A stretch of 64,000 nucleotides of DNA from Myxococcales bacterium (GTDB taxonomy: Bacteria > Myxococcota_A > Polyangia > Polyangiales > Ga0077539): contig JAUSAZ010000111.1 of the NCBI GenBank assembly GCA_030652255.1, positions 39,089 through 103,088 on the forward strand, written 5' to 3'. The notes below the pieces were generated by a model. It was not told where the DNA came from. It saw nothing but the letters and a program-made list of their open reading frames with translations, and searched no databases. The translations under genes were made by a program, and so were the position numbers. The first letter of the stretch is position 1; each line of letters starts with the position of its first letter. Shown here piece after piece: positions 18,818 through 28,767 of this stretch.

Positions 18818-21241
18818 TCACCGCCGCTCGGGGTCGGCGGCGGGCCGGATACGCGCCGCGCACTTCTTGTAGTCGGGCTGCTTGGAGATGGGGTCGTGGG
18901 CCTCCAGGGTGAGCTCGTTGATGGGCACCCGCTCGTCGAAGAAGGGGACGAACACGCTGCCGGGGGGCGGGGCGCCGCGGCCCTCGATCCAGACCGGGAG
19001 GGTGATCGCGCCGCGGCGGGTCTCGAGCACCACGCGCTGGCCGTCCTGGAGGCGAAGGCGCTGGGCGTCCTCGCGGTTCATCTCCAGGTAGGCCTGTGGC
19101 ATCGCGCGGCGCAGCTGCGGCACGCGCATGGTCATCGAGCCGGTGTGCCAGTGTTCCAGCACGCGCCCGGTGCAGAGCCAGAAGGGGTACTCCGCGTCCG
19201 GCGACTCGGGCGGGGGCTCATAGTCGTGGAACCAGATCAGCGCCTTATCGTCGCGCGTGACCGAGTGATAGAACTGCACGCCCCGCCCGGCGGCGACGAA
19301 GGGGTCCTCGCCCTCGACGAAGCGGTAGCGGGTCTCGCGCCAGGCGCCCGCGCGGTCCTGCACCACGGGCCAGCGCAGCCCCCGGTGGCGCACGTACTCG
19401 CCGTAGGGCGCGAGGTTCTTGTGCTTGATGCTGGTGAAGCGCCGGTAGTCCTCGAAGAGCTTCTCGTCGACGTTGACGTCGTGGAAGTGGGCCCAGTCCC
19501 AGGCGGGCACCTCGGTGCCGTCCGGGCGGGTCATCGCGAAGAGGAAGCGCCCGTCGCGGTCGCGCATCCCGGGGTGCCCGAGCTCGAAGAGCCGGTGCGC
19601 GACGGCGAGGGTCTGCCACACGTCGGGGCGCGCCTCGCCCGGCGGGTCGACCATCTTGAACCACTGCTGCGTGCGGCGCTCCGAGTTGCCGGTCATGCCG
19701 TTCTTCTCGACCCACATCGCGCTCGGCAGGATGAGGTCGGCGTCGCGCGTCGTGGCCGTCGGGTACACGTCCGACACGATCAGGAACTTGTCCGGCAGCG
19801 CGCGGCTCGGCTTGAACAGCTTGTTCACGTTGGGCAGCGACTGCCCCGGGTTGGTGACCTGCACCCAGATGGTCGAGATGTCCCCGCCCTCCGCCGCGGC
19901 GGTCGAGAAGCGGCGCCAGAGCTCGACGGCGTGGTGGCCGGGCGTGCCGCTGATGCGCCCCGGCGGGAGGTGCCAGAGCTCCTCGGCCTCGTGGCGGTGC
20001 TCGGCGTTGGTCACCACCAGGCCGCCGGGGAGCCCGTTGGCCGTGGTGCCGACCTCGCGCACGGTGCCGCAGGCCGAGGGCTGCCCCGTCAGGCTCTGCG
20101 GCCCGTCGCCGGGTCGTCCCCAGTGGCCCGACAGCAGGTGGACGCCGTGCACCATGCGGTTGATGGCCGTGCCGCGGGTGTGCTGGTTCATGCCCATGCA
20201 CCAGAGCGACACGATGCGCTTCGAGCGGTCGGCGAAGAGGTCGGCGAGCATCCGCAGGTCGCGCGCCGGGACGCCCGAGATGCGCTCGGTGTACTCCGGG
20301 GTGTAGCGGGCGACGCGCTGGCGGTACTGCGCGAAGGTGAGCGGCGCGCCGTTGAGGCTGGGCTGCGCGGTGTCCTGGCGGAAGTTGCAGAAGCGCTCGA
20401 CGAAGCGCGGGTCGTGGCGTCCGCTCGCGAGGAGCTGCTGCGCGATGCAGTTGGCGATCGCGAGGTCGGTGTTGGGCTTGAACTGCAGGAAGTGCTGCGC
20501 GAAGGCCGTGGTGCGGGTGCGGCGCGTGCCGATGTCGATGAGGTCGACGCGCTCGCCGCGCGCCCGCCGGTCGACGATGCGCGAGAAGAGCACCGGGTGC
20601 ATCTCCGCGGGGTTGTTGCCCCAGAGCACCACGGCGTCGGCGCGGTCGAGGTCGTCGAAGCAGGCCGCGGGCTCGTCGACGCCGTAGGTCGAGAGGAAGC
20701 CCGTCACCGCCGAGGCCATGCAGAGCCGCGCGTTGGGGTCGATGAGGTTGGTGCCGAGGCCCGCCTTCACGAGCTTGAGCGCCGCGAAGCCCTCGGGGAT
20801 GGTCCACTGCCCGGAGCCGTACACCGCGAAGCTCGCGGGCCTGGCCATGATGCGCCGGGCGATGATGTCCACGGCCTCCACCCAGGTGATGGGCTCGTGG
20901 CGGCCGTTGCGCTTGAGCATCGGCCGGGTGAGCCGGTCGCTGCCGTAGAGCGCGAGGCCCACGTGGTAGCCCTTCACGCAGAGCAGTCCGCGGTTGACCG
21001 GGGCGAGCTGGTCGCCCGCGATGGCCACCACGCGCCCGCCGCGCACTCCTACCTGGACGTGGCAGCCGGTGCCGCAGAAGCGGCAGGGGGCCTTGTCCCA
21101 GCGGACATCGGCGCCCATGCGCTGCGCGAGCGCCGGGTCGAGCGCGACGGTGGGGCCTGGAGCCTGCGCGAGGGCGACCCGCGAGGCCGCCGCGGTGGCC
21201 GCGGTCATCGCGGTGAACCTCAAGAATTCACGCCGATCCAT
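18818..21241 (-). CDS. napA: Periplasmic nitrate reductase catalytic subunit
   Basis: Tat signal MDRREFLRFTA; WDKAPCRFCGTGCHVQVGVRGGRVVAIAGD; molybdopterin oxidoreductase motifs throughout. Confidence 0.95.
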   Translation of the reverse strand: MDRREFLRFTAMTAATAAASRVALAQAPGPTVALDPALAQRMGADVRWDKAPCRFCGTGCHVQVGVRGGRVVAIAGDQLAPVNRGLLCVKGYHVGLALYGSDRLTRPMLKRNGRHEPITWVEAVDIIARRIMARPASFAVYGSGQWTIPEGFAALKLVKAGLGTNLIDPNARLCMASAVTGFLSTYGVDEPAACFDDLDRADAVVLWGNNPAEMHPVLFSRIVDRRARGERVDLIDIGTRRTRTTAFAQHFLQFKPNTDLAIANCIAQQLLASGRHDPRFVERFCNFRQDTAQPSLNGAPLTFAQYRQRVARYTPEYTERISGVPARDLRMLADLFADRSKRIVSLWCMGMNQHTRGTAINRMVHGVHLLSGHWGRPGDGPQSLTGQPSACGTVREVGTTANGLPGGLVVTNAEHRHEAEELWHLPPGRISGTPGHHAVELWRRFSTAAAEGGDISTIWVQVTNPGQSLPNVNKLFKPSRALPDKFLIVSDVYPTATTRDADLILPSAMWVEKNGMTGNSERRTQQWFKMVDPPGEARPDVWQTLAVAHRLFELGHPGMRDRDGRFLFAMTRPDGTEVPAWDWAHFHDVNVDEKLFEDYRRFTSIKHKNLAPYGEYVRHRGLRWPVVQDRAGAWRETRYRFVEGEDPFVAAGRGVQFYHSVTRDDKALIWFHDYEPPPESPDAEYPFWLCTGRVLEHWHTGSMTMRVPQLRRAMPQAYLEMNREDAQRLRLQDGQRVVLETRRGAITLPVWIEGRGAPPPGSVFVPFFDERVPINELTLEAHDPISKQPDYKKCAARIRPAADPERR

Positions 21242-21545
21242 GGTCGTCCTCCGGGTGCCGGGGCTGCTTGTTCCATCGCGAGGGGAGCTCGTCGGAGCTG
21301 AAGTCCCCGACGTCCGAGAAGTCCTCGAAGGCGAGGTCGAGGGTGAGCACCCCGGGGACGTTCACGAGGGCGCGCCACAGCTCCTGCTGCTCCTCGAGGG
21401 TCTCGGTGTCGGTGACCAGCGGGAGCTTCCGCCCGCGCTGCGCCTCGCCGAGGGTGATGCGGGGGTCGGCCGCGAGCGCCTCGACGGCGCAGGCGCGCAA
21501 GCCCTCGTCCTCGCAGAAGGTGATGACCAGTCCGGCGACGGGCAT
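21228..21545 (-). CDS. napD: NapD-like chaperone
   Basis: Small protein MPVAGLVITFCEDEGLRACAVEALAADPRITLGEAQRGRKLPLV immediately upstream of napA with 14-bp overlap. Confidence 0.8.
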   Translation of the reverse strand: MPVAGLVITFCEDEGLRACAVEALAADPRITLGEAQRGRKLPLVTDTETLEEQQELWRALVNVPGVLTLDLAFEDFSDVGDFSSDELPSRWNKQPRHPEDDHGSA

Positions 21546-22831
21546 CACGCCACCTCCGCGGGAAGTGCCGCGCCCGGCGCGGGCGCAGGCTCGTCGGCGT
21601 GGAGCTCGCCGGTGAACACCCGCAGCCCGAGCTTCAGCGCGACGGTGAGCACCATGAAGCCGAAGGCCCAGATGCCCGCGGTCACCTGCCACTCGGCGCG
21701 CGAGGGGACGTAGGGCACGAGCTCATGGAGCGTGCTTGGGATGAAGCCCGGGATGATCAGCCCCATGCCCTTCTCGATCCACACGCCGACGAAGGTCGCG
21801 GCGAGGGCGGTGTTGAGCACGCCGCGGTGCCGGCTGAGCGCGGGCGTCAGGAACACCACCGCCGCGCCCACGTTGAGGGTCACGGCAGACCAGATCCAGG
21901 GCACGAGCTCGTGGTGGCCGTGGGCGCCGAGGAAGAGGTAGCGCGCCGAGGCGGCGTGCGCGCCGCCGCCGTAGAAGACCGTGAACAGCTCGGAGCCGAG
22001 CATGAAGAGGTTGATCACGCAGGTGACCCGCACGATGGAGAGCAGGGTCTGCACGGCGCCTTCGGGCACGCGGAAGCGCGTGGTGCGCTGCACGATCTGG
22101 AGCAGCAGCACGATGAACGCGGGGCCCGTGACGAAGGCCGAGGCGAGGAAGCGCGGCGCGAGGAGCGCGGTGTTCCAGAAGGGGCGTCCGCCGAGGCCCG
22201 AGTAGAGGAAGGCGGTGACCGTGTGGATGGAGAAGGCCCAGCCGATGGAGAGGAAGACGAAGGGGACGTACCAGCGGCGCTCGGGGGTTCGCCCGAGGTA
22301 GCGGGTGTAGAGCAGGTAGCCGACGACGTGGAGGTTGATGAGCAGGTAGCCGTTGAGCACCAGCACGTCCCAGGTCAGCATCGAGACGGGCCAGTGGAAC
22401 CTCCCGACGAAGGGGAGCATGTGCCAGAAGCGGTCGGGCCGGCCGAGGTCGGCGACCACGAAGAGCAGCGCCATCACGATGGCCGCCACGGCGAGCAGCT
22501 CGCCGATGATGACCACGTCGTGCATGTCCTCGTGGTGGTAGAGGTACGCGGGGATCACCATCATCACGCCGCCCGCGGCGAGGCCCACCATGAAGGTGAA
22601 GTTGGCGATGTAGAGCCCCCACGAGACGTGGTCGCTCATGCCCGTGACGGCCATGCCGTGCACCGTCTGCTGGGCCCAGGTGTGGGCGCCGACGAGGGCG
22701 ATCGCGGTGAGCACGATCATCCAGACATAGAACGCGGCGGAGCCCTCCATCGAGCGCGACACCAGGGCCTGGATGAAGCGGAGGTACGAGAGCCGGGGCG
22801 TGGCGGCGGTGGTCGGGTGCTGGTCGCTCAC
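21545..22831 (-). CDS. NrfD/PsrC-type integral membrane quinol-interacting subunit
   Basis: Multiple TM segments, GLAAGGVMMVIPAYLYHHEDM, DLGRPDRFWHMLP, HTVTAFLYSGLGGRPFWNTALLAPRFLASAFVTGPAF; GTG start at 22831. Confidence 0.88.
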   Translation of the reverse strand: MSDQHPTTAATPRLSYLRFIQALVSRSMEGSAAFYVWMIVLTAIALVGAHTWAQQTVHGMAVTGMSDHVSWGLYIANFTFMVGLAAGGVMMVIPAYLYHHEDMHDVVIIGELLAVAAIVMALLFVVADLGRPDRFWHMLPFVGRFHWPVSMLTWDVLVLNGYLLINLHVVGYLLYTRYLGRTPERRWYVPFVFLSIGWAFSIHTVTAFLYSGLGGRPFWNTALLAPRFLASAFVTGPAFIVLLLQIVQRTTRFRVPEGAVQTLLSIVRVTCVINLFMLGSELFTVFYGGGAHAASARYLFLGAHGHHELVPWIWSAVTLNVGAAVVFLTPALSRHRGVLNTALAATFVGVWIEKGMGLIIPGFIPSTLHELVPYVPSRAEWQVTAGIWAFGFMVLTVALKLGLRVFTGELHADEPAPAPGAALPAEVA

Positions 22832-22839
22832 GTGGGGCC

Positions 22840-23745
22840 TCACACGTCGAAGAAGTAGAAGAAGCGCGGCTGCGTCCCGAGCTCTTCCTTCAGCACGAAG
22901 ACCCGCTTGTTCTCGAGCACCCAGCGGATGTCCGAGTCGGGGTCGAGCACGTTGCCGAAGACCCGCGCGCCGGTGGGGCACGCTTCGAGGCAGGCGGGCA
23001 GCCGACCCTCGCGGGTGCGGTGCAGGCAGAAGGTGCACTTCTCCACGACGCCCTGCGGGCGGATGCGGTTGGAGAGGTACGCCTGGTCGGGGTTGATCTC
23101 GTCGGCGGGGACCACCGGGCGCTCCCAGTTGAAGCGCCGCGCGTGGTACGGGCACGCGGCCTCGCAGTAGCGGCACCCGATGCACCAGTTGTAGTCGACG
23201 ACCACGATGCCGTCGGGCTCCTGCCAGGTGGCCTCGACGGGGCAGACCTTGGTGCAGGGCGGGTTCTCGCACTGCTGACACTGCACCGGCATGTAGAACT
23301 TCCCGGGCGCCGGCACCGCGTGGTCGTAGTCGGTGCGGCCGCGCTCCATGTCGTTGGAGCCGTTCTCCATCTCCAGCACGCGGATGTACGAGTTGTGCGT
23401 CGCGCGGTCGTGGTTGTTCTCCTGGTGGCAGGCCTCGGCGCACTGCCGGCACCCGATGCACACCGAGAGGTTGAGCGCGTAGGCGAACTGCACCCCCGGC
23501 GTCGGGCGCACGTCGCGGATGGTGACCTCGCGACCGTAGCGGCGCTCGGTCTCGCCCTCCAGGCGGCGCAGCACCTTGTGCATCTCGTCGCGGCTGAGCT
23601 CGCGGTAGTGCTTCTGCATGAACTCCGCGACCGAGGTGCTCTCGGTGAGCTCCGCGAGCGGCGCCATGGCGCGGGCGAAGGCGGCGGCGCCGAGGGTGGC
23701 GCCGAGCACCTTCAAGGCCGTTCGACGATGGATGGGCTCGCTCAA
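22840..23745 (-). CDS. 4Fe-4S ferredoxin-type electron transfer subunit (NrfC-like), Tat-like signal
   Basis: CIGCRQCAEACH, CQQCENPPCTKVCP, CIGCRYCEAACPY, CTFCLHRTREGRLPACLEACP clusters; TTG start overlapping upstream stop by 4 bp. Confidence 0.9.
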   Translation of the reverse strand: MSEPIHRRTALKVLGATLGAAAFARAMAPLAELTESTSVAEFMQKHYRELSRDEMHKVLRRLEGETERRYGREVTIRDVRPTPGVQFAYALNLSVCIGCRQCAEACHQENNHDRATHNSYIRVLEMENGSNDMERGRTDYDHAVPAPGKFYMPVQCQQCENPPCTKVCPVEATWQEPDGIVVVDYNWCIGCRYCEAACPYHARRFNWERPVVPADEINPDQAYLSNRIRPQGVVEKCTFCLHRTREGRLPACLEACPTGARVFGNVLDPDSDIRWVLENKRVFVLKEELGTQPRFFYFFDV

Positions 23746-24440
23746 TGGGCACCTGTCTGGCCGCGACCGGCCGGCGCCCGGCGGGGCGCATCGAGCGGCG
23801 GGGGCATCGGGACGAAGCTCGGGAAGGCCGGGTCGTGCGGGTCGTGGCAGTCGACGCAGTGGTTGCGGACGCGGCCGCCGCGGCGGAGGTCCCAGTGGCC
23901 GCTCATTCCGCCGTGGGCGCCGTGGGCGTAGTCGCGGGCCTGCGGGCCGTGGCACTGGGAGCAGAGCGCCATGGCGTCGCTCACCGGGATCACGCGCCCG
24001 TCGGCGAGGCGCAACCGCTCGGCGGAGGCGGGGTCGTGACACGAGGCGCAGACGTTGGTGCCGTGGCGGAAGCGCATGCCCGCGTGGGGGCCGCCCAGCT
24101 CCGCCGGCGACGAGGGTAGCGGGAAGGTGCGCCCGGCGTGGCAGGTGGCGCAGGGCACCTCGGTGGGCTGGCCGTTGGGGTCGCGCACCGAGCCGCGCAG
24201 CCCCGTGAGCGAGGCGGGCGCGTGGATGCGCACCGGGTGGAGACCCGCGTCCGCGGCGACCGCCGGGCCATAGGCTCGCTCGGCGTTGTCCCGGCTGCCG
24301 CATCCCACGCCGACGATCACGGCGACGATCGCGACCAGCGGGCGCGATGCGCGCGACGAAGCCCGAAGCGAGCGAGGAGGCGGTGGTCTACATCGGGAGG
24401 GTGCGGCGGATGGATTCAGCACGTCGACGCCTGGAGACAT
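23742..24440 (-). CDS. Tetraheme c-type cytochrome lipoprotein
   Basis: CATCH, CASCH, CSQCH, CVDCH heme motifs; lipobox-like VGVGC; start at 24440 inferred. Confidence 0.8.
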   Translation of the reverse strand: MSPGVDVLNPSAAPSRCRPPPPRSLRASSRASRPLVAIVAVIVGVGCGSRDNAERAYGPAVAADAGLHPVRIHAPASLTGLRGSVRDPNGQPTEVPCATCHAGRTFPLPSSPAELGGPHAGMRFRHGTNVCASCHDPASAERLRLADGRVIPVSDAMALCSQCHGPQARDYAHGAHGGMSGHWDLRRGGRVRNHCVDCHDPHDPAFPSFVPMPPPLDAPRRAPAGRGQTGAH

Positions 24441-24464
24441 CAGCCGCGGCGCTCTCGGCGGCGA

Positions 24465-24476
24465 TGACAATTGTCA
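24465..24476. promoter_or_regulatory. Perfect 12-bp palindrome TGACAATTGTCA in nap/nir divergent promoter (candidate DNR/NNR-type Crp-Fnr site, TGAC-N4-GTCA)
   Basis: Exact sequence read; identical to site at 32128-32139; position between divergent operons. Confidence 0.75.
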
Positions 24477-24529
24477 CTGGGTCGCGAGGCGCAGGGCCCT
24501 ATGAGAGGTGCTGTGAAAGGAGACACGCG

Positions 24530-24949
24530 ATGCGAGTCTCTCCCCTGACTGCGACGTTGATCCTCTGCGCGGTGCACGCCCTGGGCTGCATGCCGACCCC
24601 CTCCAACCCCGGGACGAGCGCGCCCGCCCCTGCGGCGCCGACCGCGGCGCCGACCGCGCCCGCGACGCCGGAGGCCGAGGCCACCCAGATCTTCGCGGGC
24701 CGCTGCTCGCCCTGCCACGGCGCCAACGGCGCGGGCGACGGCGTGGCGGCCGCCGCGCTCACCCCGCGCCCTCGCGACTTCCACGACGCGACCTGGCAGG
24801 CGTCGGTCACCGACGCCCACATCGAGGCCATCATCCGCGGGGGCGGCGCCGCCGTCGGCAAGAGCCCCGTGATGCCCGGCAACCCCGACCTCGTCGGCAA
24901 GCCCGCCGTGGTCGTGGCGCTCCGCGCGATGATTCGCGGGATGCGCTGA
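24530..24949 (+). CDS. Monoheme cytochrome c lipoprotein
   Basis: Lipobox [17 protein letters not shown] heme motif. Confidence 0.88.
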   Translation: MRVSPLTATLILCAVHALGCMPTPSNPGTSAPAPAAPTAAPTAPATPEAEATQIFAGRCSPCHGANGAGDGVAAAALTPRPRDFHDATWQASVTDAHIEAIIRGGGAAVGKSPVMPGNPDLVGKPAVVVALRAMIRGMR

Positions 24950-24972
24950 GACGGGCCGCGGGAGGCCACGTC

Positions 24973-26454
24973 ATGCACAAGACCCTCTGTCTCGCGCTCG
25001 CGCTCTGCGGGCCTGTCTTCGGTTGCTCGCAGCCCCACCGCGATCCGACACCGCCACCGCCGTCGGTGACCGCGGACGCCGGCTCGGCGCTCGCGCCCGT
25101 GACCGAGTCGGCGCTGCCCGTGATCGAAGCGGTGCTCCCCCGCCCGCCCGCGGTGCCGCCGCCGGTCAACCGCACGCACCCCGCGAAGGTGGTCGTGCAC
25201 CTCGAGGTGCGCGAGCTCACCATGCCCGTCGCCGACGGCGCGACCTACACCTTCTGGACCTTCGGCGGCACCGTGCCGGGTCCGATGATCCGCGTGCGGC
25301 GCGGCGACGTGGTCGAGCTCCACCTCATGAACCACCCGTCGAGCACGATGCCGCACAACATCGACCTGCACGCCGTGACGGGCCCCGGCGGCGGGGCGGC
25401 GAGCACCTTCACCGCGCCCGGCCACCAGACGCAGTTCACGTTTCGCGCCCTCAACGAGGGCCTGTACGTCTACCACTGCGCCACCGCGCCGGTGGGCATG
25501 CACATCGCCAACGGGATGTACGGCCTCATCGCCGTCGAGCCCGAGAACGGCTGGCCCCAGGTCGACCGCGAGTACTACCTGATGCAGGGCGAGGTCTACA
25601 CGACGGGCAACTACCGCGAGCCGGGGTTGCAGCCCTTCGACATGCGCCGCGCCATCAACGAAGACCCGGCGTACGTCGTCTTCAACGGCCGCGACGGGGC
25701 GCTCACGGGCGCCAACGCGCTCACCGCCCGGGTCGGCCAGAACGTCCGACTCTTCGTCGGCAACGGCGGCCCCAACCTCGTGAGCTCCTTCCACGTGATC
25801 GGGGAGATCTTCGACCGCGTCTACGCCGAAGGGGGATCGCGCCCGACGGCCAACGTGCAGACCACCCTCGTGCCCGCTGGGGGATCGGCCATCGCGGACT
25901 TCCGCGTCGAGGTGCCGGGCACCTTCGTGCTCGTCGACCACTCGATCTTCCGCACCTTCCACAAGGGCACGCTCGGCATGCTCCGCGTCGACGGCCCCGA
26001 AGACCGGGTGATCTACTCTGGCCGCGAGGTCGACGAGGTGTACCTCGGAGACCAGTCGCCGCAGGTCACCACCCGGCAGACCACGCCGGGCGACGCGGGC
26101 GCGCTGGTCGCGGGCGAGGCGACCTACATCGGCGTGTGCTCTGCGTGTCACCAGCGCAACGGGGCCGGGATCCCGATGGTGTTCCCGCCGCTCGCGGGCT
26201 CGGACTACCTGATGGCCGACAAGACCCGCTCGATCCGCGGCGTGCTGGCCGGTCAGAGCGGCCCGATGACCGTCAACGGCCAGGCCTTCAACGGCGCGAT
26301 GCCGCCGCTGGCCAACCTCACCGACCACGAGGTCGCCGACGTGCTCACCTATGTGCGCAGCCATTTTGGCAACCAGGGCGACGCGGTCACCGTCGCCGAG
26401 GTCGCCGCCGTGCGCGCGCAGCTCACCACCCCGGTGGCAGCGGGCCACCCGTGA
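24973..26454 (+). CDS. nirK: Copper-containing nitrite reductase NirK with C-terminal cytochrome c domain
   Basis: [55 protein letters not shown] copper-ligand blocks; C-terminal [13 protein letters not shown] heme motif. Confidence 0.93.
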   Translation: MHKTLCLALALCGPVFGCSQPHRDPTPPPPSVTADAGSALAPVTESALPVIEAVLPRPPAVPPPVNRTHPAKVVVHLEVRELTMPVADGATYTFWTFGGTVPGPMIRVRRGDVVELHLMNHPSSTMPHNIDLHAVTGPGGGAASTFTAPGHQTQFTFRALNEGLYVYHCATAPVGMHIANGMYGLIAVEPENGWPQVDREYYLMQGEVYTTGNYREPGLQPFDMRRAINEDPAYVVFNGRDGALTGANALTARVGQNVRLFVGNGGPNLVSSFHVIGEIFDRVYAEGGSRPTANVQTTLVPAGGSAIADFRVEVPGTFVLVDHSIFRTFHKGTLGMLRVDGPEDRVIYSGREVDEVYLGDQSPQVTTRQTTPGDAGALVAGEATYIGVCSACHQRNGAGIPMVFPPLAGSDYLMADKTRSIRGVLAGQSGPMTVNGQAFNGAMPPLANLTDHEVADVLTYVRSHFGNQGDAVTVAEVAAVRAQLTTPVAAGHP

Positions 26455-27269
26455 GCCCTGCCGGGCACCGACTCGGGGCCGTCGCCGGGGCCGCGCTCTC
26501 GGCGCTGCTCTGCGCGGCCCCGGGCGGGGCCCAGCCCACACCGCGCGTCCCCCCGGACATGCGCGCCATCCGTGCCGGGACCTACGTCCCGTTCTATCGC
26601 CTCGCCGCGCAGCCGACGGTCACGGTGCGCGCCTTCCTCCTCGACGCGCGCCCCGTCACCAACGCGGCCTTCCTCGACTTCGTGCGGGCCCACGCGGGCT
26701 GGCAGCGCGCCCGCACCCGGCGGCTCTTCGCCGACGGCGGGTACCTCTCGCACTGGGAGTCGGATCTCTCCCTCGGCCCGCGGGCTGCGCCCGACCAGCC
26801 CGTCACCCGCGTCTCGTGGTTCGCCGCGCGCGCGTTCTGCCGCGCCCGGGGGCGGCGGCTGCCCACCGAGGCGGAGTGGGAGTACGTCGCCCGCGCCTCG
26901 GAGGTCGCCCCGGACGCCCCGCGCGACCCGGCGACGATCGCGCGCATCATGGCGTGGTACGGGCGCCCGGGCGGCGGCGCGCTCGCGTCGGTCGGCGCCG
27001 CGCGACCCGACTACTGGGGCCTGCACGACCTGCACGGGCTCATCTGGGAGTGGGTCGAGGACTTCAACTCCGCCCTCGTGGTCACCGACAGCCGCGACAA
27101 CACGGGCCCCGGCGCGGCGCGCTTCTGCGGCGCGGCGAGCCTGGGCGCCCGCGACACCGACGAGTACCCGACCTTCATGCGCTACGCGTTTCGCCAGAGC
27201 CTCCGCGGGAGCTACACGGTGGGCAACCTCGGGTTCCGCTGCGCGGCCGACGCCGCGCCGGGGGGATGA
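26451..27269 (+). CDS. nirV: SUMF1/formylglycine-generating-enzyme-like protein (NirV-like)
   Basis: [35 protein letters not shown] ... [15 protein letters not shown] start overlapping nirK stop. Confidence 0.85.
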   Translation: MSPAGHRLGAVAGAALSALLCAAPGGAQPTPRVPPDMRAIRAGTYVPFYRLAAQPTVTVRAFLLDARPVTNAAFLDFVRAHAGWQRARTRRLFADGGYLSHWESDLSLGPRAAPDQPVTRVSWFAARAFCRARGRRLPTEAEWEYVARASEVAPDAPRDPATIARIMAWYGRPGGGALASVGAARPDYWGLHDLHGLIWEWVEDFNSALVVTDSRDNTGPGAARFCGAASLGARDTDEYPTFMRYAFRQSLRGSYTVGNLGFRCAADAAPGG

Positions 27270-27272
27270 GCG

Positions 27273-27902
27273 ATGCCCCGCCCACGATCGATCGTGCTCG
27301 CCGCCGCGCTGCTCGCGGCCTGTCACCGCGGCGCCGCGCCGCGCGACGCGGGACGGGACGCCCCCTGCCACTGCCGCCCCGACGCGGCGATGGCCCCGGG
27401 CGCCCCGCTCCCGGACACCTCCCTCTTCCTCCTCGACGCCCCGTGGACCGACCAGGCGGGTCGCGCCTTCCAGCTGGCCTCGCTGCGCGGAGCTCCCACC
27501 GTGGTGCTGATGTTCTACGGCACCTGCCAGAGCGTGTGCCCGGTGCTCATCGGAGACCTGCTGCACATCGAGGCCGCGCTCTCCCCCGCCGCGCGCACCC
27601 GGGTGCGCTTCGCGCTCATCACCTTCGACCCCGCGACCGACACCCCCGAGCGCTTGCGCGCGCTGGCCGCCGAGCGCCGCCTCGACCCCGCGCGCTGGTC
27701 GCTGCTGCGCGGCAGCGACGACGACGTGCGCGCCGTGGCGACGGTGCTCGGGGTGCAGTTCAGCCGCGTCGACCCGACGACCATCACGCACTCCAACACG
27801 ATCACCGTGCTCGACCCGCAGGGCGTGGTGGTCCAGCAGCTCGAGGGGCTGCGGCAGCCGGTGGACGGCGTCGCCCGGCGCCTCGAGGCGCTCGCCCGGT
27901 GA
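27273..27902 (+). CDS. SCO1/SenC family copper chaperone-like lipoprotein
   Basis: MFYGTCQSVCPVLIGDL (CxxxC) and conserved ITHSNTITVLDPQG. Confidence 0.9.
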   Translation: MPRPRSIVLAAALLAACHRGAAPRDAGRDAPCHCRPDAAMAPGAPLPDTSLFLLDAPWTDQAGRAFQLASLRGAPTVVLMFYGTCQSVCPVLIGDLLHIEAALSPAARTRVRFALITFDPATDTPERLRALAAERRLDPARWSLLRGSDDDVRAVATVLGVQFSRVDPTTITHSNTITVLDPQGVVVQQLEGLRQPVDGVARRLEALAR

Positions 27903-27907
27903 GGGCC

Positions 27908-28609
27908 TCAGCCCTCGTCGGCGATGCGCTGCAGCGCGCCGACGTCGAGCAGCTCGAAGCCCGCGGCGTCGGTGCCGAGGAGCGATCGCTTCTGCCACTC
28001 GCTCGCCGTGCGGATCACCGTCTCGACGCGCGCGCTCACCAGCCGCGCGAGGGCGCCCCGGGAGAGCCCCACGGGGACCCGCACCACGCCGTCGCCCCCG
28101 ACGTCGCCGAAGCGGTCGGCGAGCTGCAGCAGCAGCGTCGCGAGGCGCCGCGGGACCGAGCCCGCGCTGAGCACGTCGATGCGCGCGCGCAGCACCGCGG
28201 AGGTGTCGCAGAGCACCCGGTTGAAGGCGAGCGCGAGGGACGGGTCGGTGGCCATCACCGCGAGCACGGGCTCCGCGCGCAGGCAGAGCACCTCGACGAC
28301 CTCGGAGAGCGCGAGGGCCTCTGCGGGGTAGGGGCGGCGGTGGATCACGGCGACGGTGCCGATGGGCTCGCGCGGACCGAAGAGCCCCACCGTCGAGACG
28401 TCGCCGTTGGGCAGGCGACGCACCACCTGCACGAGCCCCCGGAGGATCAGGGTGAGGTGCGTCGGGGGGTCGCCCGCGAGCCAGAGCGCCTGCCCCTCGT
28501 CGTAGCGACGGAGGGAGGTCTCGCGGGCGAAGTCCCGGAGCTGCTCGGCCGAGACATCTCGGAAGAGCGGGCTCGCCCGCAGGCGCAGCGCGATGTCTTC
28601 GGGGCGCAT
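27908..28609 (-). CDS. Crp/Fnr-family transcriptional regulator
   Basis: cNMP-binding-like fold LFRDVSAEQLRDFARETSLRRYDEGQALWLAGDPPTHLTLILRGLVQVVR; HTH GLSRGALARLVSARVETVIRTASEWQ. Confidence 0.9.
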   Translation of the reverse strand: MRPEDIALRLRASPLFRDVSAEQLRDFARETSLRRYDEGQALWLAGDPPTHLTLILRGLVQVVRRLPNGDVSTVGLFGPREPIGTVAVIHRRPYPAEALALSEVVEVLCLRAEPVLAVMATDPSLALAFNRVLCDTSAVLRARIDVLSAGSVPRRLATLLLQLADRFGDVGGDGVVRVPVGLSRGALARLVSARVETVIRTASEWQKRSLLGTDAAGFELLDVGALQRIADEG

Positions 28610-28677
28610 GACCTCGTTGGTATCACGGGCCACCGCCGCCTCGCCCCGGCGGATCTCCGCGGCCGTCGGCGCAGCCG

Positions 28678-28694
28678 CTGCGCACGATGCGCAG
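28678..28694. promoter_or_regulatory. Perfect inverted repeat CTGCGCA-CGA-TGCGCAG between divergent regulator and radical SAM genes
   Basis: 7-bp arms with 3-nt spacer read directly. Confidence 0.4.
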
Positions 28695-28767
28695 TGACTG
28701 CGCCCGGAGGAGCGTCGGTCGCCCGAAACGCGCGGGTGGTACGGGTCGTGGTTGCAGCGGGAGGAGC

